Source of the DNA: Pseudomonas sp. NFIX28
Lineage (GTDB): Bacteria > Pseudomonadota > Gammaproteobacteria > Pseudomonadales > Pseudomonadaceae
Direction: 5' to 3'
DNA length: 64,000 nt
NCBI RefSeq assembly: GCF_900107395.1
Contig: NZ_FNPW01000003.1
Span: 112,632 to 176,631, forward strand
Under the pieces are notes generated by a model, which was not told where the DNA came from, ran no database searches, and saw only the letters and a program-made list of their open reading frames with translations. Both the position numbers and the translations under genes were made by a program. Shown piece after piece: positions 45,215 through 55,144 of the stretch; position 1 is the first letter of the stretch, and each line of letters opens with the position of its first letter.

Positions 45215-45469
45215 GGTAGTGACGCTCCTTGCAACCTATGGGAAGAAACCTGCAACCCTTCGAATCAAGTGCATCGGGCATAATCTGCCGCAACCACTGG
45301 AATGCATCGGGCCAATCGGCTAAAAGATGCCCAGCGCGAAAACGAGTTCAGAAAGTGTGCTGCATTTGTCCGAACAACAATAGTCGTTCCGTAATTAGCC
45401 GCTCTCCCATTTTCGGCCGCCCGGGCGCGTAACGCTCGCGCCTGTTTTAGGCCCTAGAGAACAATATTC

Positions 45470-47791
45470 ATGAAGAAGCTGTGTTTGCTGGGCTTGTTGA
45501 TCAGCCTGGCCAGTCACCCTGCCCTGGCCACTACCACGCCGGTATCGACCCCGGAAAAACCCTTTTCCGATGCGGTCCTGCAGAACAAGGACGCATTCAT
45601 CGACAACCTGCTCAAGCAGATGACCCTCGATGAAAAGATCGGCCAGTTGCGCCTGATCAGCATCGGCCCGGAAATGCCCCGCGAGATGATCCGCAAGGAA
45701 ATCGCCGCCGGGCGTATCGGCGGCACCTTCAACTCCATCACCCGCCCGGAAAACCGGCCGATGCAGGACGCGGCCATGCGCAGCCGGCTGAAGATCCCGA
45801 TGTTCTTCGCCTATGACGTGATCCACGGCCACCGCACGATCTTCCCGATTCCCCTGGCCCTGGCGTCGAGCTGGGACATGGACGCCATCGGCCGCTCCGG
45901 GCGCATCGCCGCACGGGAGGCCAGCGCCGACAGCCTGGACATCACCTTCGCGCCCATGGTCGATATCTCCCGCGACCCACGCTGGGGCCGCACCTCCGAA
46001 GGCTTCGGCGAAGACACCTACCTGGTCTCGCGCATCGCCAAAGTCATGGTCAAGGCCTATCAGGGCGACAGCCCCAAGAACGCCGACAGCATCATGGCCA
46101 GCGTCAAGCACTTCGCCCTGTATGGCGCGGTGGAAGGCGGTCGCGACTACAACATCGTCGACATGAGCCCGGTGAAGATGTACCAGGACTACCTGCCGCC
46201 CTACCGCGCGGCGATCGACGCCGGTGCCGGCGGGGTAATGGTGGCGTTGAACTCGATCAACGGCGTGCCGGCCACCTCCAACACCTGGCTGATGAACGAC
46301 CTGCTGCGCAAGGAGTGGGGCTTCAAGGGCCTGGCGGTGAGCGACCACGGCGCCATCGTCGAGTTGATGCGCCACGGCGTCGCCAAGGACGGCCGCGAAG
46401 CCGCCAAGCTGGCGATCAAGGCCGGCATCGACATGAGCATGAACGACTCGCTGTACGCCAAGGAGCTGCCGGGGCTACTCAAGTCCGGCGACGTCAGCCA
46501 GCGCGACCTGGACAACGCCGTGCGTGAAGTACTGGCCGCCAAGTACGACATGGGCCTGTTCGCCGACCCGTACCTGCGCATCGGCAAGGCCGAGCAGGAC
46601 CCGGCCGACACCAACGCCGAGAGCCGCCTGCACCGCAGCGACGCCCGCGACGTGGCGCGCCGCAGCCTGGTGCTGCTGAAGAACGCCAATGAAACCCTGC
46701 CGCTGAAAAAGGCCGGCAAGATCGCCCTGGTCGGCCCGCTGGCCAAGGCACCGATCGACATGATGGGCAGTTGGGCCGCCGCCGGCGTGCCGGCGCAATC
46801 GGTGACCCTGTTCGACGGCATGCACAACGCCCTGGGCGACAAGGCACAGCTGATCTATGCCCGGGGCTCGAACATCACCGCCGACAAGGCGGTGGTCGAC
46901 TACCTGAACTTCCTCAATTTCGATGCCCCGGAAGTGGTGGACGACCCGCGCCCGGCCCAGGTGTTGATCGACGAAGCGGTGAAGGCCGCGCAGCAGGCTG
47001 ACGTGGTGGTGGCGGCCGTGGGCGAATCGCGGGGCATGTCCCACGAATCCTCGAGCCGCACCGACCTGCACATCCCGGCCAGCCAGCGCGAGCTGATCAA
47101 GGCCCTCAAGGCCACTGGCAAGCCGCTGGTGCTGGTGCTGATGAACGGCCGGCCACTGGCGCTGCTCGAAGAGAACGAACAGGCCGACGCGATCCTGGAA
47201 ACCTGGTTCAGCGGCACCGAGGGCGGCAACGCCATCGCCGACGTGCTGTTCGGCGACTACAACCCGTCGGGCAAGCTGCCGATCACCTTCCCGCGTTCGG
47301 TGGGGCAGATCCCGACCTACTACAACCACCTGACCATTGGCCGGCCGTTCACGCCGGGCAAGCCGGGCAACTACACCTCGCAGTATTTCGACGACATCAC
47401 CGGCCCGCTGTTTCCGTTCGGTTATGGCTTGAGCTACACCACGTTCAGCCTGTCGGACATGGCCCTGTCGTCGACCACCCTGAACAAGAGCGGCAAGCTC
47501 GATGCCAGCGTGACCCTGAAAAACACCGGCAAGCGCGACGGTGAAACCGTGGTGCAGCTGTATATCCAGGACGTTGCCGGCTCCATGATCCGTCCGATCA
47601 AGGAACTGAAAAACTTCCAGAAAGTGTCGCTCAAGGCCGGCGAACAGAAGGTGATCCACTTCAGCATCAGCGAAGACGACCTGAAGTTCTACAACGCCCA
47701 GCTCAAATACGCCGCGGAACCGGGCGAGTTCAAAGTCGAGATCGGCCTGGACTCGCGAGACGTCAAGCAACAGAGCTTCGAACTGCTGTAA
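45470..47791 (+). CDS. bglX: Periplasmic beta-glucosidase BglX (GH3)
   Basis: A 773-residue glycoside hydrolase family 3 enzyme with a signal peptide ending near ALA-T (20/21). The nucleophile Asp292 is in GLAVSDHGA, and KHFALYG (213-219) carries the substrate-binding Lys-His. The second domain (about 390-620) and a fibronectin-III-like C-terminal domain (about 680-760) follow in the usual order. Length matches E. coli BglX (765). It hydrolyses beta-glucosides in the periplasm. It is monocistronic, and REP elements follow. Confidence 0.93.
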   Translation: MKKLCLLGLLISLASHPALATTTPVSTPEKPFSDAVLQNKDAFIDNLLKQMTLDEKIGQLRLISIGPEMPREMIRKEIAAGRIGGTFNSITRPENRPMQDAAMRSRLKIPMFFAYDVIHGHRTIFPIPLALASSWDMDAIGRSGRIAAREASADSLDITFAPMVDISRDPRWGRTSEGFGEDTYLVSRIAKVMVKAYQGDSPKNADSIMASVKHFALYGAVEGGRDYNIVDMSPVKMYQDYLPPYRAAIDAGAGGVMVALNSINGVPATSNTWLMNDLLRKEWGFKGLAVSDHGAIVELMRHGVAKDGREAAKLAIKAGIDMSMNDSLYAKELPGLLKSGDVSQRDLDNAVREVLAAKYDMGLFADPYLRIGKAEQDPADTNAESRLHRSDARDVARRSLVLLKNANETLPLKKAGKIALVGPLAKAPIDMMGSWAAAGVPAQSVTLFDGMHNALGDKAQLIYARGSNITADKAVVDYLNFLNFDAPEVVDDPRPAQVLIDEAVKAAQQADVVVAAVGESRGMSHESSSRTDLHIPASQRELIKALKATGKPLVLVLMNGRPLALLEENEQADAILETWFSGTEGGNAIADVLFGDYNPSGKLPITFPRSVGQIPTYYNHLTIGRPFTPGKPGNYTSQYFDDITGPLFPFGYGLSYTTFSLSDMALSSTTLNKSGKLDASVTLKNTGKRDGETVVQLYIQDVAGSMIRPIKELKNFQKVSLKAGEQKVIHFSISEDDLKFYNAQLKYAAEPGEFKVEIGLDSRDVKQQSFELL

Positions 47792-47814
47792 CCCTCCCTC
47801 AACCTCGCTCCTCC

Positions 47815-48005
47815 CGTAGGAGCGAGGCTTGCCCGCGAAGCGATCCACCTGACCCACCTCATCGCCCATTTCGCCAGCAAGCTTGGCTCCTACAAAAACC
47901 AAAGCCAAAGCAAAACGCAGGCGGCGTAGGAGCGAGGCTTGCCCGCGAAAGCGATTCTCCTGATACACCGCGTTGCCTGGATCGCCAGCAAGCTTGGCTC
48001 CTACA
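47815..48005. repeat. Two consecutive REP pairs
   Basis: CGTAGGAGCGAGGCTTGCCC occurs at 47815 and about 47927, each followed by an inverted, diverged CCAGCAAGCTTGGCTCCTAC. The two pairs are about 112 bp apart and share the CAAGCTTGGC change, so they are probably duplicates. Confidence 0.85.
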
Positions 48006-48030
48006 GAAGCCAAAGCCGCGCGGGGCCGGA

Positions 48031-49188
48031 TCAGTCGCGGCGAATCAGCAGGTTGACCACCAGGCGGTCCACCCAGCCCCAGATCCGTTGCTTGATCCGC
48101 CGCCACAGCGGGCGGTTTTTCCAGGCTTCGAGGCTGACTTCCTGGCTCTGGTCGAAGTCGGCGAGAAAGCTCGCGACCACCGCATCGGTCAGCGGCAGGT
48201 CGAGGGCCTCGAGGTTGGCCTCAAGGTTGAAGCGCAGGTTCCAGTGATCGAAATTGCATGAGCCAATGCTCACCCAATCGTCGATCAGCACCATCTTCAG
48301 GTGCAGGAAACGTGGCTGGTATTCGAAGATTTTCACCCCGGCGCGCAGCAGGCGTGGGTAATAGCGGTGGCCGGCATAACGCACCGACGGGTGATCGGTG
48401 CGCGGCCCGGTCAGCAGCAGGCGCACATCCACCCCGCGCCCGGCCGCGCGGCGCAGGGAACGCCGGACCTTCCAGGTCGGCAGGAAATACGGGGTCGCCA
48501 GCCAGATCCGCCGTTGCCCGCTGTTCAAGGCGCGCACCAGCGATTGCAGGATGTCCCGATGTTGCCGGGCGTCGGCATACGCCACCCGGCCCATGCCTTC
48601 GCCCTGGGCCGGCACGCGCGGCAGGCGTGGCAAGCCGAAGTTCGACGCAGGCTTCCAGGCGGTGCGATAGCGGTTGGCGATCCACTGCCGGTCGAACAGC
48701 ATCTGCCAGTCGAGCACCAGCGGGCCGCTGATCTCCACCATGACTTCATGCCAGTCGCAGCTGTCCTGCAGCGGGTTCCAGAATTCATCGGTTACGCCAG
48801 TGCCGCCGACCACCGCCAGTTCCTGATCCACCAGCAGCAATTTGCGGTGGTCGCGATACAGGTTGCGCACCCCGCGGCGCCAGCTCAGGCGATTGTAGAA
48901 ACGCAGCTCGACCCCGGCGCCCATCAGGCGCTGGCGCAAGCCCAGGGTAAACGCCAGGCTGCCGTAATCGTCGAACAGGCAGCGCACCCGCACCCCACGC
49001 TCGGCGGCCTGGGTCAGGGCCTGGACCATGGCCTCGGCGCAGGCGCCCGCTTCTACCAGGTACAGCTCCAGCTCCACCTGTTCGCGAGCTCGGGCAATCG
49101 CCACCAGCATCCGCGGGAAAAAGCTCGGACCGTCGATCAGCAGTTCGAAGCGATTGCCTTCACGCCAGGGAAAGACCGCACCCGCCAT
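48031..49188 (-). CDS. Phospholipase-D-type cardiolipin synthase (ClsB-like)
   Basis: A 385-residue PLD-superfamily enzyme with two HKD motifs: YRDHRKLLLVD in the first half and FLHLKMVLID in the second. Its length and lack of N-terminal transmembrane helices fit the ClsB group rather than ClsA. It should make cardiolipin from phosphatidylglycerol and a second phospholipid at the inner membrane. Its start lies one base from the stop of the yceI-type gene, so both are in one transcript. Confidence 0.88.
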   Translation of the reverse strand: MAGAVFPWREGNRFELLIDGPSFFPRMLVAIARAREQVELELYLVEAGACAEAMVQALTQAAERGVRVRCLFDDYGSLAFTLGLRQRLMGAGVELRFYNRLSWRRGVRNLYRDHRKLLLVDQELAVVGGTGVTDEFWNPLQDSCDWHEVMVEISGPLVLDWQMLFDRQWIANRYRTAWKPASNFGLPRLPRVPAQGEGMGRVAYADARQHRDILQSLVRALNSGQRRIWLATPYFLPTWKVRRSLRRAAGRGVDVRLLLTGPRTDHPSVRYAGHRYYPRLLRAGVKIFEYQPRFLHLKMVLIDDWVSIGSCNFDHWNLRFNLEANLEALDLPLTDAVVASFLADFDQSQEVSLEAWKNRPLWRRIKQRIWGWVDRLVVNLLIRRD

Positions 49189-49189
49189 A

Positions 49190-49780
49190 TCAGCGCGCCG
49201 TGAAGATCAGCACCGCACCCACCGGCACCGACAAGCTGATCGCCGACAGGCCGGCGGCCTTGCGCAAGGTCTCGAGCCCCGGCAGCAGGTCGAAATCGGC
49301 GGCGTTGAGCACCAGCGGCTCCAGGGTCACCACCTGGAACCGCCGATCGTCCAGGCGTGTGGCGAGGATTTCGGCGGTGTATTCGTGCTGCTTGCCGTGC
49401 AAGGTGACGTTGACCGGCAACCGCAGTTCGATCTGCGCGCCAGACGCCAGGTCATTGATCGGGCGCAGGTTGATCTGCGCGTTGATCAACGCATTCGGGT
49501 ACTGGCCGACTTCGAACAGCTCCTTGCGCATGCGCTCGTCGCGCAGCGGAATTCCGCTGTTGATCGAGTCCAGCTCGACTTCCAGCTGCGCCATGCCCTT
49601 GGCGTCGACCTTGCCGTGCAGGACCAGAAAGCGATGGACTTCGGAGACATTGGCGTTTTTGCTGGTGACGAACGACAGGCGCGAGGACTCGTTGTCCAGG
49701 TACCAGTTGGCCTGCGCCGGCCAGGCCGCGCAGGCCAGCAGCAAAGCGGCCAGGGCTTTGGGGAAAGAGGTGTTGAACAT
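49190..49780 (-). CDS. YceI-family periplasmic protein
   Basis: A 196-residue secreted lipocalin-like beta-barrel. The signal peptide cuts near AQA-N. The YceI features are SFVTSKNANVSEVHRF, ELDSINSGIPLRDERM and VTLHGKQHEYTAEI. Members bind isoprenoid-like lipids in the periplasm. It is co-transcribed with the cardiolipin synthase. No enzyme activity is expected. Confidence 0.9.
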   Translation of the reverse strand: MFNTSFPKALAALLLACAAWPAQANWYLDNESSRLSFVTSKNANVSEVHRFLVLHGKVDAKGMAQLEVELDSINSGIPLRDERMRKELFEVGQYPNALINAQINLRPINDLASGAQIELRLPVNVTLHGKQHEYTAEILATRLDDRRFQVVTLEPLVLNAADFDLLPGLETLRKAAGLSAISLSVPVGAVLIFTAR

Positions 49781-49897
49781 TCAAGACTCGTGGGGTCGAT
49801 AAACCTGAGCGGAACCTTAACCGGCCCGCGTGCGCTTGCAAACAGCGACAGGGCCGTGAACGGCGAATACTCGGAGCGCATAAAGACGAAAAAGATC

Positions 49898-49940
49898 CCT
49901 GTAGCCGCTGCCGCAGGCTGCGCTGGGGCGCGCAGCGGCC
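49898..49940. repeat. REP half-element
   Basis: CCTGTAGCCGCTGCCGCAGG from 49898, followed by a partial GC-rich inverted arm. The second full copy is missing. Confidence 0.65.
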
Positions 49941-50012
49941 CCAAAAAGCCCCCTCGATATTCCAAATACCCCACCAGGCCCGAATCGCCCAACCCGATCG
50001 CCCTCACAGCCG

Positions 50013-50783
50013 CTACATCAGACTGCGCTCAACATCCTGGACAGTCGCCGCAAGGCTGGCCAGATGCAAACTCAACACCCGCTCCACCGGGGCCTGGTCC
50101 ATTGGCCAATGCAAGGCCATGCTGCCCACCAGCCGGCCCTGGTTTCGAATCGGCAAGGCCACGGCGCGGATCAGGAACGGCAGCCGCACCGGGTATTCCC
50201 AATACCCCTCGGTGCGCTGGCCGAAACCCTGATGCTGGGATTGTTCGCAGGCGCGGTATTGATCCTCCTGGGGCACCCGCTCGCGGAGCGCCAGGCGCTG
50301 GACCTGTTCGTGGTCCAGTTCGGCCAGGCAAGCCTTGCCCATCGCCGAATGGAACAGGCTCGAATAGTGGCCGACGATCTGGCAGTTATGCGGATAGCGC
50401 TTGCGCAACACCGCCGGGATCGAACTTTCCATGACCTCCAGGCGTTCGCCGTCGAAACACGACAGGTCGACCACCAGCCCGGTGCGCTCGCTCAGCGTCT
50501 GCAACCAGGGCGCGGCGCGCTCCACCAACTGCCGCTTGAAACGTTGCTGCTGGTCGCCGAACAGCCGTTTGGCGCACAACCGGTAACGCCGATCGCTCAG
50601 GCCGCGATAGACCCAACCCTGCTCCTGCAGCGTCAAGAGCATGCGCGATACCGTGGCCTTGGGCAGCGCCGTGAGGTAATGCAGCTCCTCCAGGCCCAGA
50701 GCCTGGTGCTGGCCCAGCAGCTCGACAATCGCCAACGCCCGCTCGACCGAACGCACGCTGCCGCTTTCCACCTTGCTGGCCAT
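50013..50783 (-). CDS. IclR-family transcriptional regulator
   Basis: A 256-residue regulator. The winged helix-turn-helix (about 8-70, VERALAIVELLGQHQALGLEELHYLTALPKATVSRML) is followed by the effector-binding domain (about 80-250) with YSSLFHSAMGKACLAEL. It is the last gene of the amidase operon, 86 nt after the amidase. It most likely controls the operon through the inverted repeat at 55055-55073 upstream of the first gene. The effector is unknown. Confidence 0.92.
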   Translation of the reverse strand: MASKVESGSVRSVERALAIVELLGQHQALGLEELHYLTALPKATVSRMLLTLQEQGWVYRGLSDRRYRLCAKRLFGDQQQRFKRQLVERAAPWLQTLSERTGLVVDLSCFDGERLEVMESSIPAVLRKRYPHNCQIVGHYSSLFHSAMGKACLAELDHEQVQRLALRERVPQEDQYRACEQSQHQGFGQRTEGYWEYPVRLPFLIRAVALPIRNQGRLVGSMALHWPMDQAPVERVLSLHLASLAATVQDVERSLM

Positions 50784-50869
50784 ATGCCGACCTCCCTGAT
50801 AAGCGGATGGATGAGCGTTTCACGCAGCAAGATGCGGGCCCGATAAACCCGCACGCTTCGGTTCGAGGG

Positions 50870-52327
50870 TTACAACGCATGTCCCGGCGGCCGGCGCCTG
50901 ACCCACTGCGTCAGTTGCTCATGCGCATGACCGAGCTGCAGCACCGCCCGGTCGGCCTGGGCCGGGCCGATGATCTGCAGGCCCATGGGCAAGCCCGCCG
51001 GATTGAAGCCGACCGGCACGCTGAGGCTCGGCAGGCCGGCCAGGGTCGGGCCGATCACCACCTCCATCCAGCGATGGTAGGTGTCCATTGCCCGCCCTCC
51101 GACAACGCGCGGCCAAGGCACCCCTGCATCGAAAGGGAACACTTGGGCGCTGGGCAACAGCAGGAAATCGTAACGTTCGAACAAGCGCTCCAGGGCCCGG
51201 TACCAGTCGCTGCGGATCTGCGAGGCCTGGTAGACATCCGCCGCGCTCAAACGCAGCCCGCCCTCCACCTCCCACTGTGCCTCGGGCTTGAGCAGCTGGC
51301 GCTTTTGCGGATCGGCATACAGCGGTCCCAGGCTGCCCTGGACCAGCCAATGCCGATGCACCAGCCAGCACTGCCACAGCGCCGCCATGGAAAACGCCGG
51401 CTGGCAGGCCTCGACCTCGCAGCCCAGCTGGCGAAAATCCCCCAGCGCCGCCTCGCATAGCGCCAGCACGCCATCGTCCATGGCCAGATAGCCGTCGTAG
51501 TCGCCCAGCCAGCCCAGGCGCGCGCCGCGAAAATCCCGCGGCAAGGGCTCGCCGAAGATCGCCGGGTCGTCCTTGAGCGACAGCGGCACCCGCCGGTCAT
51601 ACCCGGCCTGGGTGGCCAGCAGGCGCGCGATATCGGCCACGCTGCGGCCCATCGGGCCCTCGGTGGCCAGTTGCTGGACGAACAATTCCGCGGCCGGGCC
51701 GTGGGGTACCCGGCCCTGGGACGGGCGCAAGCCAAAGACATTGTTGAAGGCCGCCGGGTTGCGCAACGAGCCCATCATGTCGCTGCCATCGGCCACTGGC
51801 AGCATGCGCAACGCCAGGGCCACCGCTGCCCCGCCACTGCTGCCACCGGCATTGCGCGTCGGGTCGTAGGCATTGCCGGTGGTGCCGAACACCTTGTTGT
51901 AGGTCTGCGAGCCCAGGCCGAACTCCGGCACGTTGCTCTTGCCGACGATGATCGCCCCGCTGGCCCGGACCCGCGCCACGCAGATGGCGTCGTGGGCCGG
52001 TATCTGTTCGGCGAACAGCGGCGAACCCAGGGTGGTACGCAGCCCGGCGGTGGCCGCCAGGTCCTTGATCGCCTGGGGCATGCCGTGCATCCAGCCCAGG
52101 GATTGGCCTCGGTCCAGCTGGCGGTCGCGCTCCTCGGCCTCGACCAGCAATACCTGGCGCTCGCGCAGCGACACCAGGGCATTGACCTGTGGGTTGCAGC
52201 GCTCGATCCGGTCCAGATAGGCCGACATCACTTCGCGACAGGAAAACCTGCGGGCATGAATCGCCCGGGACAGTTCGACGGCGCCCAGCTCAACGATGGG
52301 CCCTGGGTCGTGTGCGGCGATATCCAT
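50870..52327 (-). CDS. Amidase-signature family amidohydrolase
   Basis: A 485-residue amidase. The Ser-cisSer-Lys triad is complete: Lys88 (PQAIKDL), Ser163 in GGSSGGAA, and nucleophile Ser187 in MMGSLRNPA. It hydrolyses an amide bond in a small substrate, which is not identifiable. The ATG at 52327 overlaps the stop of the MFS gene by 1 nt; an in-frame TTG one codon earlier is possible. The partner M20 hydrolase and transporter suggest stepwise breakdown of an N-acylated compound. Confidence 0.9.
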   Translation of the reverse strand: MDIAAHDPGPIVELGAVELSRAIHARRFSCREVMSAYLDRIERCNPQVNALVSLRERQVLLVEAEERDRQLDRGQSLGWMHGMPQAIKDLAATAGLRTTLGSPLFAEQIPAHDAICVARVRASGAIIVGKSNVPEFGLGSQTYNKVFGTTGNAYDPTRNAGGSSGGAAVALALRMLPVADGSDMMGSLRNPAAFNNVFGLRPSQGRVPHGPAAELFVQQLATEGPMGRSVADIARLLATQAGYDRRVPLSLKDDPAIFGEPLPRDFRGARLGWLGDYDGYLAMDDGVLALCEAALGDFRQLGCEVEACQPAFSMAALWQCWLVHRHWLVQGSLGPLYADPQKRQLLKPEAQWEVEGGLRLSAADVYQASQIRSDWYRALERLFERYDFLLLPSAQVFPFDAGVPWPRVVGGRAMDTYHRWMEVVIGPTLAGLPSLSVPVGFNPAGLPMGLQIIGPAQADRAVLQLGHAHEQLTQWVRRRPPGHAL

Positions 52328-53637
52328 CAAGGCTTCACCCCGAAATTCAGCGCGCCGGGTTTCTTCTCTTTGGGTGACTCATGCAGGCAGTAAGTGCCCA
52401 ACAGCGTCAGCACGCAGGCGAACAACACATAGAACGCCGGGGCCACCGGGGTACCCAGCACCTTGCTGAGCCAGGTCACGATCAGCGGGGCAAAACCGCC
52501 GAAGACCATGACCGACACGTTATAGGCCACCGACACCCCGGTGGAGCGCACCTGCACCGGGAACTGTTCGGCCAGCGCGGTCGGCGCCGGGCCGAAGAAG
52601 CCGCCGATGGCGCTGCACAGCAACACCTGCATCACCAGCAGGCGCTCGATCGAGGGCGCCGCGGCGACCCAGACGTACAGCGGGTAGACCATGACAAAAA
52701 ATGCCAGGGTGAAGGCCAGCAACACCGGGCGCCGCCCCAGCCGGTCCGACAACGCGCCGGACAACGGAATCACCAGCGTCATCAGCGCCACCGCGAACAT
52801 CTGCACCAGCAACACCTGGTCCAGCGGCAAGCCGAGGTTCTTGTGGGCAAAGGTCGGCATGTTCACCAGCACCACGTAGAACGATACCGTCGCGCCGCAG
52901 GCCAGGCCCATGGACACCAGAATGCTGCGCCGGTGCTCGCGTACTACCTGCAGCAACCCCGGGCCGTTGCCGCGCACCTGCTTGCGGGCCTCGACGAAGG
53001 CTTCCGGCTCCTCCATGTACTTGCGGATCCACAGGCCCACCGGGCCGATCAGCAAGCCGATCACGAAAGGCAGGCGCCAGCCCCACAGGTCGAGGTCCTC
53101 GGGCGAGAACAGATGGGTGACCAACGCCACCATCGCCGCCCCGGAGAACACCGCCAGGCATTGCCCCACCAGTTGCCAGGAACCGTACAGGCCCTTGCGG
53201 TGCGCCGGCGCGCTTTCCACCAGGAAGGCCGTGGCGCTGGCGTATTCGCCGCCGGTGGCGAAGCCTTGCAGCATGCGCGCGACCACGATCATCAGCGGCG
53301 CGCCCATGCCGATGGCCGCGTAGTTGGGGGCAAAGGCGATCAGGGCGATGGACACCGTCATCAGGCGGATGATCAGCTGCATGGCGGCCTTGCGGCCTTT
53401 GCGGTCCGAATACATGCCCAGCAGGATGCCGCCCACCGGGCGCATGAAGAAGCCCACGCCGAAGGTGGCCAGGGCCATCAGTAGCGAGGCGTACTCGTCG
53501 TCGGAGGGGAAAAACTGCCGGGCGATGATGCTGGCCAGAAAGCCGTAGACGATGAAGTCGTACCACTCCAGGGCGTTGCCGATCACGGCGGCGACCACTT
53601 GGCGGGTACGCGAAACACTGGATCTCGAGGCGTGCAT
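52327..53637 (-). CDS. MFS metabolite:H+ symporter (MHS family)
   Basis: A 436-residue 12-helix inner-membrane transporter. The N-terminus VVAAVIGNALEWYDFIVYGFLA is the MHS-family hallmark, GMYSDRKGRKAAMQ is the loop 2-3 motif and ALSDRLGRRPVL its repeat in the second half. MHS transporters take up organic acids and related compounds. It lies between the M20 hydrolase and the amidase in one operon and presumably imports their substrate. Confidence 0.9.
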   Translation of the reverse strand: MHASRSSVSRTRQVVAAVIGNALEWYDFIVYGFLASIIARQFFPSDDEYASLLMALATFGVGFFMRPVGGILLGMYSDRKGRKAAMQLIIRLMTVSIALIAFAPNYAAIGMGAPLMIVVARMLQGFATGGEYASATAFLVESAPAHRKGLYGSWQLVGQCLAVFSGAAMVALVTHLFSPEDLDLWGWRLPFVIGLLIGPVGLWIRKYMEEPEAFVEARKQVRGNGPGLLQVVREHRRSILVSMGLACGATVSFYVVLVNMPTFAHKNLGLPLDQVLLVQMFAVALMTLVIPLSGALSDRLGRRPVLLAFTLAFFVMVYPLYVWVAAAPSIERLLVMQVLLCSAIGGFFGPAPTALAEQFPVQVRSTGVSVAYNVSVMVFGGFAPLIVTWLSKVLGTPVAPAFYVLFACVLTLLGTYCLHESPKEKKPGALNFGVKP

Positions 53638-53755
53638 GAGCGCTGTCCTTCTATTCTTGTCGGGTCTCGGGAGCGTCTCGCGTGGAGAGCCGAGCCCTTA
53701 TGGGAAGTGCCGGGCGCCACAGGCGCCCGATTCAGCGGCAGAAGAAAGGAAAAAC

Positions 53756-54931
53756 TCAGGCCGGCTCGAGCCAGCTCTCGGCCAGCGCGGCCCAATAGGC
53801 GGCGCCGGTCAGCAGGATGTCGTCGTTGAAGTCGTAGCCGGGGTTGTGGACCATCGGCCGGGACAGGCCGTTGCCGATGAACAGGTAGCTGCCGGGGCAA
53901 CGCTGGAGCATCCAGGCGAAGTCTTCGCTGCCCATGAGCTTGCGCGTGTTGCCGTCGACCGCCTGCTCGCCCAGCAGCGCCACCCCGACCTGGCGGGCGA
54001 ACTCGGTCTGCTCCGGGCTATTGACCAGCACCGGATAGGCCGGGCGGTGTTCGATGCTGGCCGAACAGCCGAAGCTCTGGGCCTGGGTGTGGATGATCGC
54101 CTTGACCCGTTCGAGCATCTGCTCGCGCACTGGCGCGTTCAGCGCTCGCAGGCTCAGGCGCAGCAGCGCCTGCTGCGCAATGACGTTGGCCGCCTCGCCG
54201 GCCTGCAGCGCCCCGACCGTCACCACCGCCGCCTCCTGGGCATCGATGTTGCGCGCCACCACGGTCTGCAAGGCCATGACCACGCTGGCCGCGGCCACCA
54301 GTGGATCGACCGTCAGGTGCGGCATCGAACCATGCCCGCCCACGCCTTCGAGGGTCACGGTGAGCAGGTCCTGGGAAGCCATCATCGGCCCTTCGCGAAA
54401 GCCCAGGTGGCCGGCCGGCAGCCCCGGCATGTTGTGCATGCCGAACAGCGCGTCACAGGGAAAACGCTCCAGCAGGCCGTCGGCGAGCATCGCTTCGGCG
54501 CCGCCCTGGCCCTCTTCGGCCGGCTGGAAAATCAGCGTCAGGGTGCCCTCGAACTGGCGCGTGGCCGCCAGGTAGCGCGCCGCGCCGAGGAGCATGGCGG
54601 TGTGGCCGTCATGCCCGCAGGCATGCATGCAACCGCTGTGGCGGCTGCTGTAGGCCACGCCGGTATTCTCGAGGATCGGCAAGGCGTCCATGTCGGCGCG
54701 CAGGCCCAGCCTGCGCGGGCTGTTGCCGTTGCGCAGGACGCCGACCACGCCGGTCTTGCCGACCCCGGTGTGCACTTCGTAGCCCCACTCCTGCAGGGCG
54801 CGGGCGACCAGCGCCGAGGTGCGGTTCTCCTCGAAGCCGAGCTCGGGGTGGGCGTGGATGTCCTGGCGAACGGCGCGCAAGTCGCTGGCGACGTCGTCGA
54901 GCCAGGCAAAGATATGCGGGAAGCGGGTCAT
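53756..54931 (-). CDS. M20 family amidohydrolase (hippurate hydrolase-like)
   Basis: A 391-residue metallopeptidase-fold enzyme. Metal-site residues are in MHACGHDGHTAMLLGAA (Cys/His motif typical of the M20D amidohydrolases), then PAEEGQGGAEAML and the late GSEDFAWML. M20D enzymes split N-acyl amino acids such as hippurate or indole-acetyl conjugates. It is the first gene of the operon; the IclR operator candidate lies 124 bp upstream of its ATG (54931). The natural substrate is unknown. Confidence 0.9.
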   Translation of the reverse strand: MTRFPHIFAWLDDVASDLRAVRQDIHAHPELGFEENRTSALVARALQEWGYEVHTGVGKTGVVGVLRNGNSPRRLGLRADMDALPILENTGVAYSSRHSGCMHACGHDGHTAMLLGAARYLAATRQFEGTLTLIFQPAEEGQGGAEAMLADGLLERFPCDALFGMHNMPGLPAGHLGFREGPMMASQDLLTVTLEGVGGHGSMPHLTVDPLVAAASVVMALQTVVARNIDAQEAAVVTVGALQAGEAANVIAQQALLRLSLRALNAPVREQMLERVKAIIHTQAQSFGCSASIEHRPAYPVLVNSPEQTEFARQVGVALLGEQAVDGNTRKLMGSEDFAWMLQRCPGSYLFIGNGLSRPMVHNPGYDFNDDILLTGAAYWAALAESWLEPA

Positions 54932-55054
54932 GACGTATCTCCTCGGGCCGGGTGTAATCCCGTTCTTTTTTTCGGAGCGTCTCACGGTGCAGCAAGGCGT
55001 GATCGCGGCGTGCCCTCAGATAACCGCGAGCCGTCGCCTGCGACAATCAAATGT

Positions 55055-55073
55055 GGTTCCACAGGGTGGAACC
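55055..55073. promoter_or_regulatory. Candidate IclR-type operator
   Basis: GGTTCCA-CAGGG-TGGAACC is a perfect 7-bp inverted repeat with a 5-nt centre. The GTTCCA/TGGAAC form is typical of IclR-family operators. It lies upstream of the M20 gene, the first of the operon that ends with the IclR gene. Confidence 0.7.
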
Positions 55074-55144
55074 TGGTCCCCCCAGCCCGCCAGCTGGGGC
55101 CTGGCAGCCTCGGCAAAGGATTGCCAATCGTTGCGTGGCGCCGT

